From contig JAIXSE010000021.1 of the NCBI GenBank assembly GCA_027484825.1, positions 310,001 through 374,000 on the forward strand: a stretch of DNA of 64,000 nt. The letters run 5' to 3'. This document shows, in pieces, positions 46,667 through 54,760 of this stretch. Both the position numbers and the translations under genes were made by a program. The notes under the pieces are model-generated. The model made no database searches. It was not told the DNA's origin and saw only the letters and a list, made by a program, of their open reading frames with translations. This DNA comes from Rubrivivax sp. Lineage in GTDB: Bacteria; Pseudomonadota; Gammaproteobacteria; Burkholderiales; Burkholderiaceae_C. Positions within the stretch are counted from its first letter, which is position 1. Each line of letters begins with the position of its first letter.

Positions 46667-47008
46667 GATGATGTCCTTTCACTTCGAAACCGCGTTGCGG
46701 CACTGGGAGTGACTGTAGAGACGCCCTGTGGCGCCAGGGATCAGCCAGTCCCACGTCCGTCTGTAGGACAGGACGCCGCGACAGGGGGTGTCACGCGAAT
46801 GACGCCAGTGGGGACGCTGGGGCGCTAGCCGGTGGGGGAGGGGCGTGCCGGATACGTCCTACATCCGGCGGCGGCGCGGTACGACAGACGCTGGCAGGTG
46901 GCGTCGATACGCTTGAGTCATCCAGGGTCCTCCTGACCCTCCAAAAACCGCCTTCCCAGATGTGAAGGCCTCAGACCGGCCCCCGGCGGACCGGCGCAAG
47001 GAGAAGAC
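46667..47008. promoter_or_regulatory. 342-bp divergent intergenic region with inverted repeats
   Basis: No gene is seen here. It holds the promoters of the DUF1328/ferritin run (-) and the cysteine-patterned hypothetical gene (+). It contains the stem GCCGGAT-9 nt-ATCCGGC (46847-46869), whose loop carries GTCCTAC, and an opposed GTAGGAC at 46763-46769. The repeated heptamer in opposite orientation, 93 bp apart, could mark a regulator site. Confidence 0.45.
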
Positions 47009-47569
47009 ATGAAGCTGCAAAACATGAAGCTGCTCACGAACACGTCCACGACTGCGCTGGTGACCGCTGGCGCGGTGCTGTCCGCGGTGATGATGGTGGC
47101 CTCGACCGCCTTCGCTGCCACCGGCGGCGCCCAGGCTTCGGTGGACGCCACCTACAACAAGGAACGTGCCGCCTGCATGGCCGGCCGTACCGGGCAGGAT
47201 CAGAAGACCTGCTTGAAGGAAGCCGCCGCAGCCCGGGAAGAGGCCCGCCGCGGCCATCTCAAGACCGCCGACAAGGAAGAACTCGCCAACAACGCACTGC
47301 TGCGTTGCCAGCGCGTGGCCGAGGAAGACCGCCAGGACTGCCGCGACATGGTGCTGGGGCAGGGAACCCGGGATGGCAGCGTACAAACGGGCGGCATCTT
47401 GAAGAAGATCGACCGGATGGTGGAAGAGAACCCGACGGGCGCTGGTGCCGCTCCGAACCCGTCCACGATGCCCACCCCGCCCGCTCCGCCGGTGGCGCCT
47501 GAGCAGACGCCGCAGCGACCCAAGACCCCGCCGCATCCGCTGCCGCCGGCCAGTGCGTCTGCGCGCTAA
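47009..47569 (+). CDS. Secreted four-cysteine hypothetical protein
   Basis: A 186-residue protein with a Sec signal (LVTAGAVLSAVMMVASTAFAA). The mature part has four Cys in two pairs: ERAACMAGRTGQDQKTCLKEA and LLRCQRVAEEDRQDCRDM, followed by a Pro-rich tail from about residue 145. The pattern 'Y-x2-ERAAC...DQ-x-TCLKEA...EARRG' recurs in Burkholderiales conserved hypotheticals. Two periplasmic disulfides are likely. The start has AAGGAG. The function is unknown. Confidence 0.85.
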   Translation: MKLQNMKLLTNTSTTALVTAGAVLSAVMMVASTAFAATGGAQASVDATYNKERAACMAGRTGQDQKTCLKEAAAAREEARRGHLKTADKEELANNALLRCQRVAEEDRQDCRDMVLGQGTRDGSVQTGGILKKIDRMVEENPTGAGAAPNPSTMPTPPAPPVAPEQTPQRPKTPPHPLPPASASAR

Positions 47570-47670
47570 GGCCAGCAGGTTCGTGAAGGCACCGGATGAC
47601 CGCGGGTTTGCGGGCCGGTGACCACCCAGGGCATGCGCCCAACGTTCATTCTCAAGTTGAGGAGATTCTG

Positions 47671-47913
47671 ATGTTCAAGCGAATCGTTCCCCTGGCCCTC
47701 GCCGGTTATGCCCTGTGGCAGTGGCAGAAGGCGCGTAGTCGCAAGCAGCATGCCGCGGTGGGCAAGAAGCCCGAGGAAGTGACGACCTGGGAGGGTGAGG
47801 GCGGCGCCCTGCATCAGACCGGTGCCCAGCTCGGCCCGGAGCCGACGCACAGCAAGGCCATCGTGGAAGACCCGCGCGGCGGACCTGCAGCTGCGGCCGC
47901 TGGCCTGCACTGA
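47671..47913 (+). CDS. Small conserved hypothetical protein
   Basis: An 80-residue protein starting at MFKRIVPLALAGYALWQWQKARSRKQ, with GAGGAG at ideal spacing; the track start is 25 codons too early. It has a short N-terminal hydrophobic helix, then a basic patch, then a polar tail. It could be a small single-pass membrane protein. It follows the four-cysteine gene by about 100 bp and ends before a bidirectional terminator. The function is unknown. Confidence 0.7.
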   Translation: MFKRIVPLALAGYALWQWQKARSRKQHAAVGKKPEEVTTWEGEGGALHQTGAQLGPEPTHSKAIVEDPRGGPAAAAAGLH

Positions 47914-47981
47914 GCGGGGCTGCATTAAGCGCGGCTGGGTTGAGCGCGGCTGGGCTCAGATCCATCCGCTGCAGACCCATC

Positions 47982-48009
47982 AAAAAAGGCCACCCATCGG
48001 GTGGCCTTT
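47982..48009. terminator. Bidirectional terminator
   Basis: AAAGGCCACCC-ATC-GGGTGGCCTTT is a perfect 11-bp stem with a 3-nt loop. Six A's on the left give a T6 tail for the minus-strand ompA-like gene; TTTGT follows for the plus strand. Confidence 0.9.
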
Positions 48010-48028
48010 GTCATGCAGGCGGGTTGGA

Positions 48029-48706
48029 TCAGCCGCCGGTGCCTTGCTGCGGTTCACGCAGGAAGATCTCCACGCGGCGGTTGCGGGCGCGGTTCTCTGC
48101 GGTGTCGTTGGAGACCAGCGGCTCCCGCGAGCCACGGCCGGCCACTTCGATCCGGTGGCCGGGCACGCCCCGATCCATCAGATAGTTGCGCACGCTTTCT
48201 GCGCGGCGCAGCGACAGCGGATCGTTGATGGCATCGCTGCCGGTGTTGTCGGTGTGGCCGATGATGCGCACGACGGTCGCCGGGCCACTGCCCAGACCGT
48301 TGGCAAAGCCGTCCAGCACCGGGCGCAGACGCGGTTCGACCGCAGCGCTGTTGGTGGCGAAGGAAATGTCGCTGGGCACGTCCAGCTTGAGCTGGTTGTC
48401 TGCCGTGCGGGTGACCTCGACACCGGTCCCCTGCGTGGCCTGTTCCATGGCCTGACGCTTCTCTTCCATGCGTCGCGACCAGATGTTGCCCGCCACGGCG
48501 CCGAGTGCGCCGCCCACCAGGGCGCCCGTGCCGGCCTTGCCGCCGGTGGCGGAGCTGAGCACCGCGCCTGCAGCCGCACCGATGGCCGCACCACCGGCGG
48601 TGCCGCGCTGACGTTCATCCATGTTGGCACAGCCGGCCAGCAGGGCCAGCAGCACAGCGGCGCATGCGGCACCTTGGGTTCGCCGGATTGGGGGTGTGAA
48701 TCGCAT
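48029..48706 (-). CDS. OmpA-family lipoprotein with glycine zipper
   Basis: A 225-residue outer-membrane lipoprotein. The lipobox LLALLAGC lies at about residues 19-26. A glycine-zipper segment follows (GTAGGAAIGAAAGAVLSSATGGKAGTGALVGGALGAVAGNIW), then an OmpA peptidoglycan-binding domain: ISFATNSAAVEPRLRPVLDGFAN, IIGHTDNTGSDAINDPLSLRRAESVRNYLMDRGV and GSREPLVSNDTAENRARNRRVEIFL, with the Asp and Arg that hold meso-DAP. It is YiaD/YfiB-like, and its role is to anchor the outer membrane to the wall. It is terminated by the strong hairpin just downstream. Confidence 0.93.
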   Translation of the reverse strand: MRFTPPIRRTQGAACAAVLLALLAGCANMDERQRGTAGGAAIGAAAGAVLSSATGGKAGTGALVGGALGAVAGNIWSRRMEEKRQAMEQATQGTGVEVTRTADNQLKLDVPSDISFATNSAAVEPRLRPVLDGFANGLGSGPATVVRIIGHTDNTGSDAINDPLSLRRAESVRNYLMDRGVPGHRIEVAGRGSREPLVSNDTAENRARNRRVEIFLREPQQGTGG

Positions 48707-48866
48707 GTTGGAATCTCCTTGTCTGATCGATGAGCGCTTGTCGGGGCCGACACGCGCTCGTGGCGGAGTATCTCCGCTCGGGCTGGCTCAGGGGCAAGAA
48801 TCAGTCCTGCAACGCTGCAGGGCCGTGCGGGTGGTGAGTGGCGCGGGGTGACGGAATGTGAGGGGC

Positions 48867-48922
48867 GCAAGAGGTGGAGCGTAAGAGGTCCAGCGTAAGA
48901 GGTCCAGCGTAAGAGGTCCAGC
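48867..48922. repeat. Four 14-bp tandem units
   Basis: GTAAGAGGTCCAGC is repeated three times exactly after a variant unit (GCAAGAGGTGGAGC), with a decayed copy following. The tract lies between the ompA-like promoter side and the 3' end of the EAL-HDOD gene. Its role is unknown. Confidence 0.85.
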
Positions 48923-48952
48923 GTAAGAGAAGCAGAGCGCTGACGCAAAGCC

Positions 48953-50152
48953 TCAGAGCGCCGCGACCAGCTCGCGATACCGGCTGAAGAGCCGCACCCG
49001 ACGCTCGGGCCCGTGCAGCGGACCGTCCTCCATCAACGCGCCCCGGTACCGCGCCAGCTCGCGCGAGACCCCGGCCACCGCATCCTGCCCGCGGACATGC
49101 TGTGCCGCGATCAGCCAATGCGTCAGCCAGCCGGTCAACACCGGGCGTGGCAGGCTGGCCAGCACCTGGGCCAAGTCCTTGGACAGCGCCACTTCCCGTG
49201 GTGCATGCAGGGCCTGCAGGCGCAGCAGGCGGGCCACCAGGGCCGGGTCGGTGTCCGCCACCATCGACAGCGCTTCCGGTCCGGCGCCCTCCGCCAGCAT
49301 CTGATGCAGCAGCCCCAGCACGCGGGAACGGCAGCCAGGCAGGGCCGGCACTTGTTTGACGATCGGGCGTTGAATGCCGTAGCCCTGGAACAGCTGGGCG
49401 CCCATCGCGGCCAATTCAGCGATCTGCTCCTGCGTCTCGACCTTCTCGGCCACCACGGTCAGCCCTGCCGCGCGAGCCAGCGCGATGATGGGGCGGATCT
49501 GGTCGGGGGCGGTGGCGCGGACATCGATCTTGATGCTCTCCACATATTCGGCCAGCACCCAGCGCGGGTCGTCAGTTGATTCCACATCGTCCAGCGAGAA
49601 GCGATAGCCGCGTTGATGCAGGGCTTGCACCCGTCGTTGCACGGCCGCCGTCGGCGTGATGGTTTCGAGCAGTTCGATGACGCCCAGATCGGGTGTGATC
49701 ACCTCCACCATCGGGCTCAGCAGACTCCGCTCGTCCATGTTGACGTAGAGCGTGCCGACCGGCTGGGCCTGCGGGTCTTGCGTCAGCAGTTGGCCGTCGA
49801 TCAGGGCATGGCTGAGGGCGGAGGCGGTGGCGTATGCGCCCAAGGTCGGGTGGACCGGTGCCTCTGCACTGTTCCAGCGGAACAGCAGTTCATGGCCGAG
49901 CACCCGCCCATTGGCCGCCACGAGAGGTTGCACGGCGAAGCGGAGGTGGGGGGTGGCGTGCTCGAGGTCCGCCGCCGGGACTTGCGCGACAGGCGCAGGA
50001 GGGCGCTGGACCTTTGGCGGCACCGGGGCGGTGGGGACCGCGGGACTGGCCGCGCGCTCGCATGTCCAGCCCTGCAGGCTGGAAGGGGGTGTGCTCGTCC
50101 AGAGAGAGGCCGAAGTCGGCGGATTGCGTCGAGAGAAATCGTCCGTCCACAT
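48953..50152 (-). CDS. EAL-HDOD protein, probable c-di-GMP phosphodiesterase
   Basis: A 399-residue YuxH-like protein. After a Pro-rich N terminus (1-65) the EAL domain keeps the recognised active-site positions: GHELLFR (E88), NMDE (N138), ELLE (about 160-163), LDDVES (D188, D189), SIKID (K208), EKVET (236-240) and QGYGIQRP (Q256). A HDOD-type C-terminal half starts near 275 (RVLGLLHQMLAEGAG...DPALVARLLRL). The complete set argues for c-di-GMP hydrolysis or binding in the cytoplasm. A degenerate paralogue sits 10 kb away at 60145. The start is ATG with a weak GGGCAG. Confidence 0.88.
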   Translation of the reverse strand: MWTDDFSRRNPPTSASLWTSTPPSSLQGWTCERAASPAVPTAPVPPKVQRPPAPVAQVPAADLEHATPHLRFAVQPLVAANGRVLGHELLFRWNSAEAPVHPTLGAYATASALSHALIDGQLLTQDPQAQPVGTLYVNMDERSLLSPMVEVITPDLGVIELLETITPTAAVQRRVQALHQRGYRFSLDDVESTDDPRWVLAEYVESIKIDVRATAPDQIRPIIALARAAGLTVVAEKVETQEQIAELAAMGAQLFQGYGIQRPIVKQVPALPGCRSRVLGLLHQMLAEGAGPEALSMVADTDPALVARLLRLQALHAPREVALSKDLAQVLASLPRPVLTGWLTHWLIAAQHVRGQDAVAGVSRELARYRGALMEDGPLHGPERRVRLFSRYRELVAAL

Positions 50153-50295
50153 GATGCTGCCCTGCTAGGTTTCATTGAGCCTCATGCTAGGGATTGGGCC
50201 TCTCGAGGCGAATAACCCAAGGAGGTCGGTCACTTCGCTCGACTAGCAAATGTTTGCAGTCGGGCCGCCATTCGAGGGCGCGTGTGTCGAGCCTC

Positions 50296-50332
50296 AAAAA
50301 AACAAGCCCCGACCTGTTGCGCAGATCGGGGC
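50296..50332 (-). terminator. Terminator of the T1SS-regulator operon
   Basis: On the minus strand GCCCCGA and TCGGGGC pair around a partly paired loop (CTG/CAG), then TTGTTTTTTT follows. It ends the run tolC-like, ABC, HlyD, LuxR regulator. Confidence 0.85.
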
Positions 50333-50351
50333 CGATGGGGGCTGGTGGAGG

Positions 50352-51020
50352 TCAGTCGTCCACCAGACCATGCATGCGGGCCACGCTGGTGGCCATTGCC
50401 CGGGAATTGACATTCAGCTTCCGATAGATGGACCGCAGATGCTGATTGACGGTGAAGCGCGAGATGGACAGGCGGTTGCCGATGTCGACAATGGGCAGGC
50501 CCTCGATCAACAGGTTCAGCACGCTCCATTCCCGCTGACCCAGCCCCAGTTCCTTGAGCTTCTGGCTGCGGTCGACCTTGGGTTTCACACCGGTCTCCAG
50601 GCTCTCCAGCTTCTCCAGCACCAGGCGGGACACCGCCGGGCTCAAGGGCGCATGGCCGTTGTGGGTGGCGATGATCTTCTCGATCAACGACGGCTGGATC
50701 TCCTCCTTGAGCAGGTAGCCGGTCGCCCCTGCCCGCAGGCTGCGCATGACATGTTTGGAGTCACCGAAGGTGCTCACCACAATGCTGTGGGCATCGGGAC
50801 ACTTCTCCTTGATCAGCTTGATCAGGTCAATGCCATCGACATCGGGCAGGCCGAGATCCACCAGATAGATGTCGGCCCGGTTGGCGAGGATGGCGGACAC
50901 CGCCTCGCCGCGGTTGCGGCCGATGCCGACGATCTGGCAGGCGCTGCTGGCCGACACGACGTCGATCAGGCGCTGCAGCACGTTGGCGTCGTCTTCAATG
51001 ATGGTGACGGAAATGGTCAT
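50352..51020 (-). CDS. NarL/LuxR-family response regulator
   Basis: A 222-residue regulator starting at MTISVTIIEDD, with AGAGGGA upstream; the track adds 22 codons. The receiver (1-120) has E9/D10/D11 and phospho-Asp D55 in YLVDLGLPDVDG. The LuxR-type HTH (about 160-215) reads GLGQREWSVLNLLIEGLPIVDIGNRLSISRFTVNQHLRSIYRKLNVNSRAMA. It is the last gene of the minus-strand secretion operon (114 bp after the HlyD gene). The likely partner is the HisKA_3-type kinase at 61346, the kinase class that normally pairs with NarL-type regulators. Confidence 0.94.
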   Translation of the reverse strand: MTISVTIIEDDANVLQRLIDVVSASSACQIVGIGRNRGEAVSAILANRADIYLVDLGLPDVDGIDLIKLIKEKCPDAHSIVVSTFGDSKHVMRSLRAGATGYLLKEEIQPSLIEKIIATHNGHAPLSPAVSRLVLEKLESLETGVKPKVDRSQKLKELGLGQREWSVLNLLIEGLPIVDIGNRLSISRFTVNQHLRSIYRKLNVNSRAMATSVARMHGLVDD

Positions 51021-51134
51021 GAGAGTCCCTCTTGTAGGGTCGGGGTTGTGGCAGTCAGGACTGGGGCGCGGGCACCGGGCCTGCACGGATCAGGTGGGTG
51101 TCAGTGGGACGAACCACCTTCATGAGCATGAGCA

Positions 51135-52292
51135 TCAGCGCTCCCCCATCGACTCCGACAGTGTTTTCTTGACCGGTTTGAGCAAGTAGTCCAAAACGGT
51201 GTGCTTGCCTGTGATGATTTCGGCAGTGGCCGTCATGCCGGGTTGGACCTTGATCGTGTCGGCCAACGCTCCCTTGAACCGGTGGCCGGTGATGCGGATG
51301 TGAGTGCGGTAGTAGGGGACTTCCACTCCTTGCGGGGTGCGTTCGGTCAAGGCATCAGGACTGATATAGGTCACTTCGCCCTGCAAACTGCCATAGATGC
51401 TGTAGTCAAAAGCATCCAGCTTGACCGTGGCGTGCATGCCGGGGCGTACAAAACCGATGTCCGCAGCCTTGAGCCGGCTCTCAATGATCAGGTCGTCCCC
51501 GGTGGGCAGGAGCTGCATGATCTCGTCCCCGGGGCGCAGCACCGCGCCCAGCGTGGTCTGGGTGATCAGGTTGACGATGCCGTCCTGCGGCGCACGCAAT
51601 TGGGTGTGTTCCACCATGCCCCGACGGTCATTCAGTTGCTGGTGGACAGACGCCAGGTCTTCTTCCGTCTTGGCCAGCTCGGCTTGGGCGTCCTGTAGGA
51701 ACTTGTTGCGGCGGGTGGTTACCTGGCCGGCAGCCTCGTTGGCGGTACGCTGCAGGCGCAGGAATTCGGCAGCGCTGATGTCGCCGGCCTTGAAGAGGGG
51801 TTCGTTCAGGCGGACTTCCTCGGCGGCGAGACGGGTGGACTTTTCCAGCACGGCCAGGTCTTCCTGCAGCGCCGTCTGGCGGCGTTCGTACAGGCGACCC
51901 TGCATGGTGTCGAAACTGGTCTGGGCCCGCGGCTGGTAGGCCGTGCCCAGGGTTTCGGCGCGCAGACGGGACAGCGATGCCTGCAGCGCAGCGGATTTCT
52001 GGCTGGCCTCGGCCAGCGCGGCTTTGGACTTGGTGTCGTCCAGTTGCACCAGCAGGTCGCCCTGCTTCACCGTCTCACCTTCGCGCACAAAGATCTTCTC
52101 CACGATGCCTCCATCGGCGGCCTGGATCACCTGCGTCCGTGAGGATGCCATGACCTTGCCGGTTGTGCGAGTCACCTCATCAATGCTCGCGCGGGAGGCC
52201 CAGAAGGCGCCTGCGCCCAGGACGGTGACGACGGCGAGCATGGTGAAGCGGATGCGGTGGGCGCTGTGGCGGGTGAATGCGGAATCGTTCAT
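51135..52292 (-). CDS. T1SS periplasmic adaptor (HlyD/LapC-like)
   Basis: A 385-residue membrane fusion protein. It has a short cytoplasmic start, one membrane helix (IRFTMLAVVTVLGAGAFWAS), then IDEVTRTTGKVMASSRTQVIQAADGGIVEKIFVREGETVKQGDLLVQLDDT, the lipoyl half of T1SS adaptors. A long coiled-coil hairpin (about 85-235) follows, then LRAPQDGIVNLITQTTLGAVLRPGDEIMQLLP and the C-terminal VQPGMTATAEIITGKHTVLDYLLKPV, characteristic of type I systems rather than RND pumps. It is 24 bp downstream of the ABC gene. Confidence 0.95.
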   Translation of the reverse strand: MNDSAFTRHSAHRIRFTMLAVVTVLGAGAFWASRASIDEVTRTTGKVMASSRTQVIQAADGGIVEKIFVREGETVKQGDLLVQLDDTKSKAALAEASQKSAALQASLSRLRAETLGTAYQPRAQTSFDTMQGRLYERRQTALQEDLAVLEKSTRLAAEEVRLNEPLFKAGDISAAEFLRLQRTANEAAGQVTTRRNKFLQDAQAELAKTEEDLASVHQQLNDRRGMVEHTQLRAPQDGIVNLITQTTLGAVLRPGDEIMQLLPTGDDLIIESRLKAADIGFVRPGMHATVKLDAFDYSIYGSLQGEVTYISPDALTERTPQGVEVPYYRTHIRITGHRFKGALADTIKVQPGMTATAEIITGKHTVLDYLLKPVKKTLSESMGER

Positions 52293-52316
52293 GACTATTC
52301 TCCTGGGGACGTGCGG

Positions 52317-54662
52317 TCAGGCGGTGGTGGTGGCGCAGGCCTCTTGGGTGGCCGCATGGGGCGCGCCAGCCTGGATGCCGGCCGCTGGCTTGTGCCTCAC
52401 TGGGTTGAGCGTGATGGTGGCCGCAGAGGGCACGCCGGTGCCCGGGCGCACCACAGCGGGCTGTGGACGACCGCTCACCGCAGCTGCAGAAGCGGGCGCC
52501 GCATCGGGACGCTGACGCAGACGCGCCAGCACCTCGTCGCGCGGGCCGTCCATGGCGATGCCACCCGGCGTCATCACGATCACCCGATCCACCAGCGCCA
52601 GCAGCGACAGGCGATGGGTCACCAGCAGCAGCGTGGTGTCGGCCTGCAGGGCCGCTTTCAGCTGGGCGATGGTGGCCTGCTCCATGCCGTCGTCCATGCT
52701 GGCGGTGGGCTCGTCCAGCAGCCAGTGGCGTCGGCCGGCCAGCAGCAAGCGGGTCAGCATCACCTGTTGACGCTGGCCGCCCGACAGACCACGTCCTCCC
52801 TCGGTCAGCTTGCGATCCAGACCCATCGGATGCTGGGCAATGAGGCCGAGCAGGCCGGTCTTACCGGCAGCAGCCAGGATCTGTTCGTCGCTGACGTCGG
52901 TCAGGCCGAAGGCCAGGTTGTCCCGCAAGGTGCCGGCGAACAGCCAGGCTTGCTGCGGGCAGTAGGCCATGTGCGCACTGCGCCAGTCCGCATGCAGTTG
53001 CTGCTGGTCGACCCCGCCGAAATAGACGGTGCCGGCGGTGGGCTTGGTCATGCCGCAGGCCAGCGCCAGCAGGGTGGACTTGCCGGCCCCGACGGTGCCG
53101 AGAATGGCCACCTTCTCGCCGGAGCGCACCCGCAGGTTGCCCACACGGATGGCCTGCTTCTGGCCCGGATAAGCGAATTCCACGTCCTCGAAGACGAAGT
53201 CGCCGTCGGTGTGTTCCGGCACCAGGGGCCGGGCCACGTCGTGGTTATCGGTTTCCAGGCGGAAGATCGCATCCAGCGCTTTCATGGCGCTGATCGCGTT
53301 GCCCACTTGCACCAGCAGCCCGGGAATCATGGCCATCGGGGCCAGCACACGGCCGGACAGGATGGAGCAGGCCACGATCGCGCCCTGGGTGATCTGGCCG
53401 TCCACGGCCAGGACCGCGCCGATGCAGATCAGCGCGACATAACTCACCTGCTGCAGGCCGGCGGCGAGGTAACCCGCGGCATCCGTCTCATGCTTGAGCG
53501 CCAGGCTCTGCACGGCGTTGGCGTCGGACAGTCCGGCCCAGCGGGCTTCGAAGCGCCATGCGGCCCCCATGCCCTTGATGGCTTCCGCTCCTTCAATGGC
53601 CTCCACCAGCAAGCCAGTCTTGGCGTTCGCACCGGTCTGGTTGCTGGCCGTCAGGCGCGCAATGCGGCGGGCACGCAGCAAGCCGGTCAACAGCATCAGG
53701 CCGAACAGCACGACCGCCGGCAACGCCAGCAGGGGCCCGCCCACGGCGGCGATGACCAGGGCGAACAGAAGCGCCAGCGGCAGGTCGAACAGCAGGAAGA
53801 GAGTGGACGTGGACAGGATGGCGCGGATCGATTCAAAGCTCTGGATCTGCGAGGCCAGCGTGCCGATCGACCCAGGGCGCTGGTCCATGCGAACCGCATT
53901 GAGGCGGCTCATCAGGGCCTTCGAGATGCTGACGTCGAGGGACTTCAGCCGTGGTTCCAGCAGTCCCGCGCGTGCCAGCTTCAGCAGCCACTCCAGGCCG
54001 ATGGCCAGCGCCACCCCCAGCGTCAGCACCCACAGGGTCTGCAGACCCTGGTTGGGGATGACGCGGTCGTACACCTGCATGGTGTAGAAGCTCACGCCGA
54101 TGCTGACGGCCGCCAGCACCAGGGACAGGCAGGCCGATTCCAGAAACACCGGCCAGTTCCCGCGCAGTTGACTCATCATCAGGCCGCGTGCGCTGCGGAT
54201 GTCGCTGCGATCGGCGGCGTGATCTTCAATGGCGTGCAGGCAGGGGCAGGCGTTCAGGACCAGCTCATGGCGAGCGCCTTGGGCGTCGATGCAGCGCCAC
54301 AGGCCTTCCACCGTGCGGGCAGTGATCACCAGCCAGCCGTGCTCGGCATGGTGGGTGAGCAGTGGCAGGGCGGCTTGCTGGGGAGCTTTGAGCGACACGA
54401 AGCGGGTCTGCTCATCCAGCGCAACCGCCAGGCGCCGGGCCAGGGTGAGGCCCGACGCGCTGGAGGACCCAGCCTGGGACGGGGCCGTTGCTCCAGCGTT
54501 CGACGCCGTGGTTGTGAGCGTCATCAACTGCTGCCGGATGCGATCCGCCGGCAGGGCGCTGCCCTTGAGGCGCATCCAGTGCTGGAAGCAATGGGCCAGC
54601 GCAGCGTGGTCCTGCGTGACATCGGAAGCGACCGGCGGCCGCGAAGAGAAGAAGCGGAACAT
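52317..54662 (-). CDS. T1SS ABC transporter (LapB-like, with degenerate C39-like N-domain)
   Basis: A 781-residue transporter starting at MFRFFSSRPPV, preceded by AAAGG; the track adds 34 codons. Order: N-terminal domain (about 1-180, C39-like position but without a clear catalytic Cys), six membrane helices (about 190-460) beginning PVFLESACLSLVLAAVSIGVSFYTMQVYDRVIPNQGLQTLW, and an ATPase with Walker A GTVGAGKSTLL, signature GRGLSGGQRQQVMLTR, Walker B HWLLDEPTASMD and H-loop THRL. A C-terminal Ala/Pro-rich extension of about 70 residues is unusual. The membrane-domain wording MQVYDRVIPN is typical of adhesin exporters. Confidence 0.94.
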   Translation of the reverse strand: MFRFFSSRPPVASDVTQDHAALAHCFQHWMRLKGSALPADRIRQQLMTLTTTASNAGATAPSQAGSSSASGLTLARRLAVALDEQTRFVSLKAPQQAALPLLTHHAEHGWLVITARTVEGLWRCIDAQGARHELVLNACPCLHAIEDHAADRSDIRSARGLMMSQLRGNWPVFLESACLSLVLAAVSIGVSFYTMQVYDRVIPNQGLQTLWVLTLGVALAIGLEWLLKLARAGLLEPRLKSLDVSISKALMSRLNAVRMDQRPGSIGTLASQIQSFESIRAILSTSTLFLLFDLPLALLFALVIAAVGGPLLALPAVVLFGLMLLTGLLRARRIARLTASNQTGANAKTGLLVEAIEGAEAIKGMGAAWRFEARWAGLSDANAVQSLALKHETDAAGYLAAGLQQVSYVALICIGAVLAVDGQITQGAIVACSILSGRVLAPMAMIPGLLVQVGNAISAMKALDAIFRLETDNHDVARPLVPEHTDGDFVFEDVEFAYPGQKQAIRVGNLRVRSGEKVAILGTVGAGKSTLLALACGMTKPTAGTVYFGGVDQQQLHADWRSAHMAYCPQQAWLFAGTLRDNLAFGLTDVSDEQILAAAGKTGLLGLIAQHPMGLDRKLTEGGRGLSGGQRQQVMLTRLLLAGRRHWLLDEPTASMDDGMEQATIAQLKAALQADTTLLLVTHRLSLLALVDRVIVMTPGGIAMDGPRDEVLARLRQRPDAAPASAAAVSGRPQPAVVRPGTGVPSAATITLNPVRHKPAAGIQAGAPHAATQEACATTTA

Positions 54663-54760
54663 GAGGCCAACCTTTCTGGGAACTGTGAGGAGATGGGGAG
54701 GGCTGCGGTGTCGGCCGTCGTGGGCCGTCGGCGACGCGGCGTGCGGGTGCGTGGGGCCCC

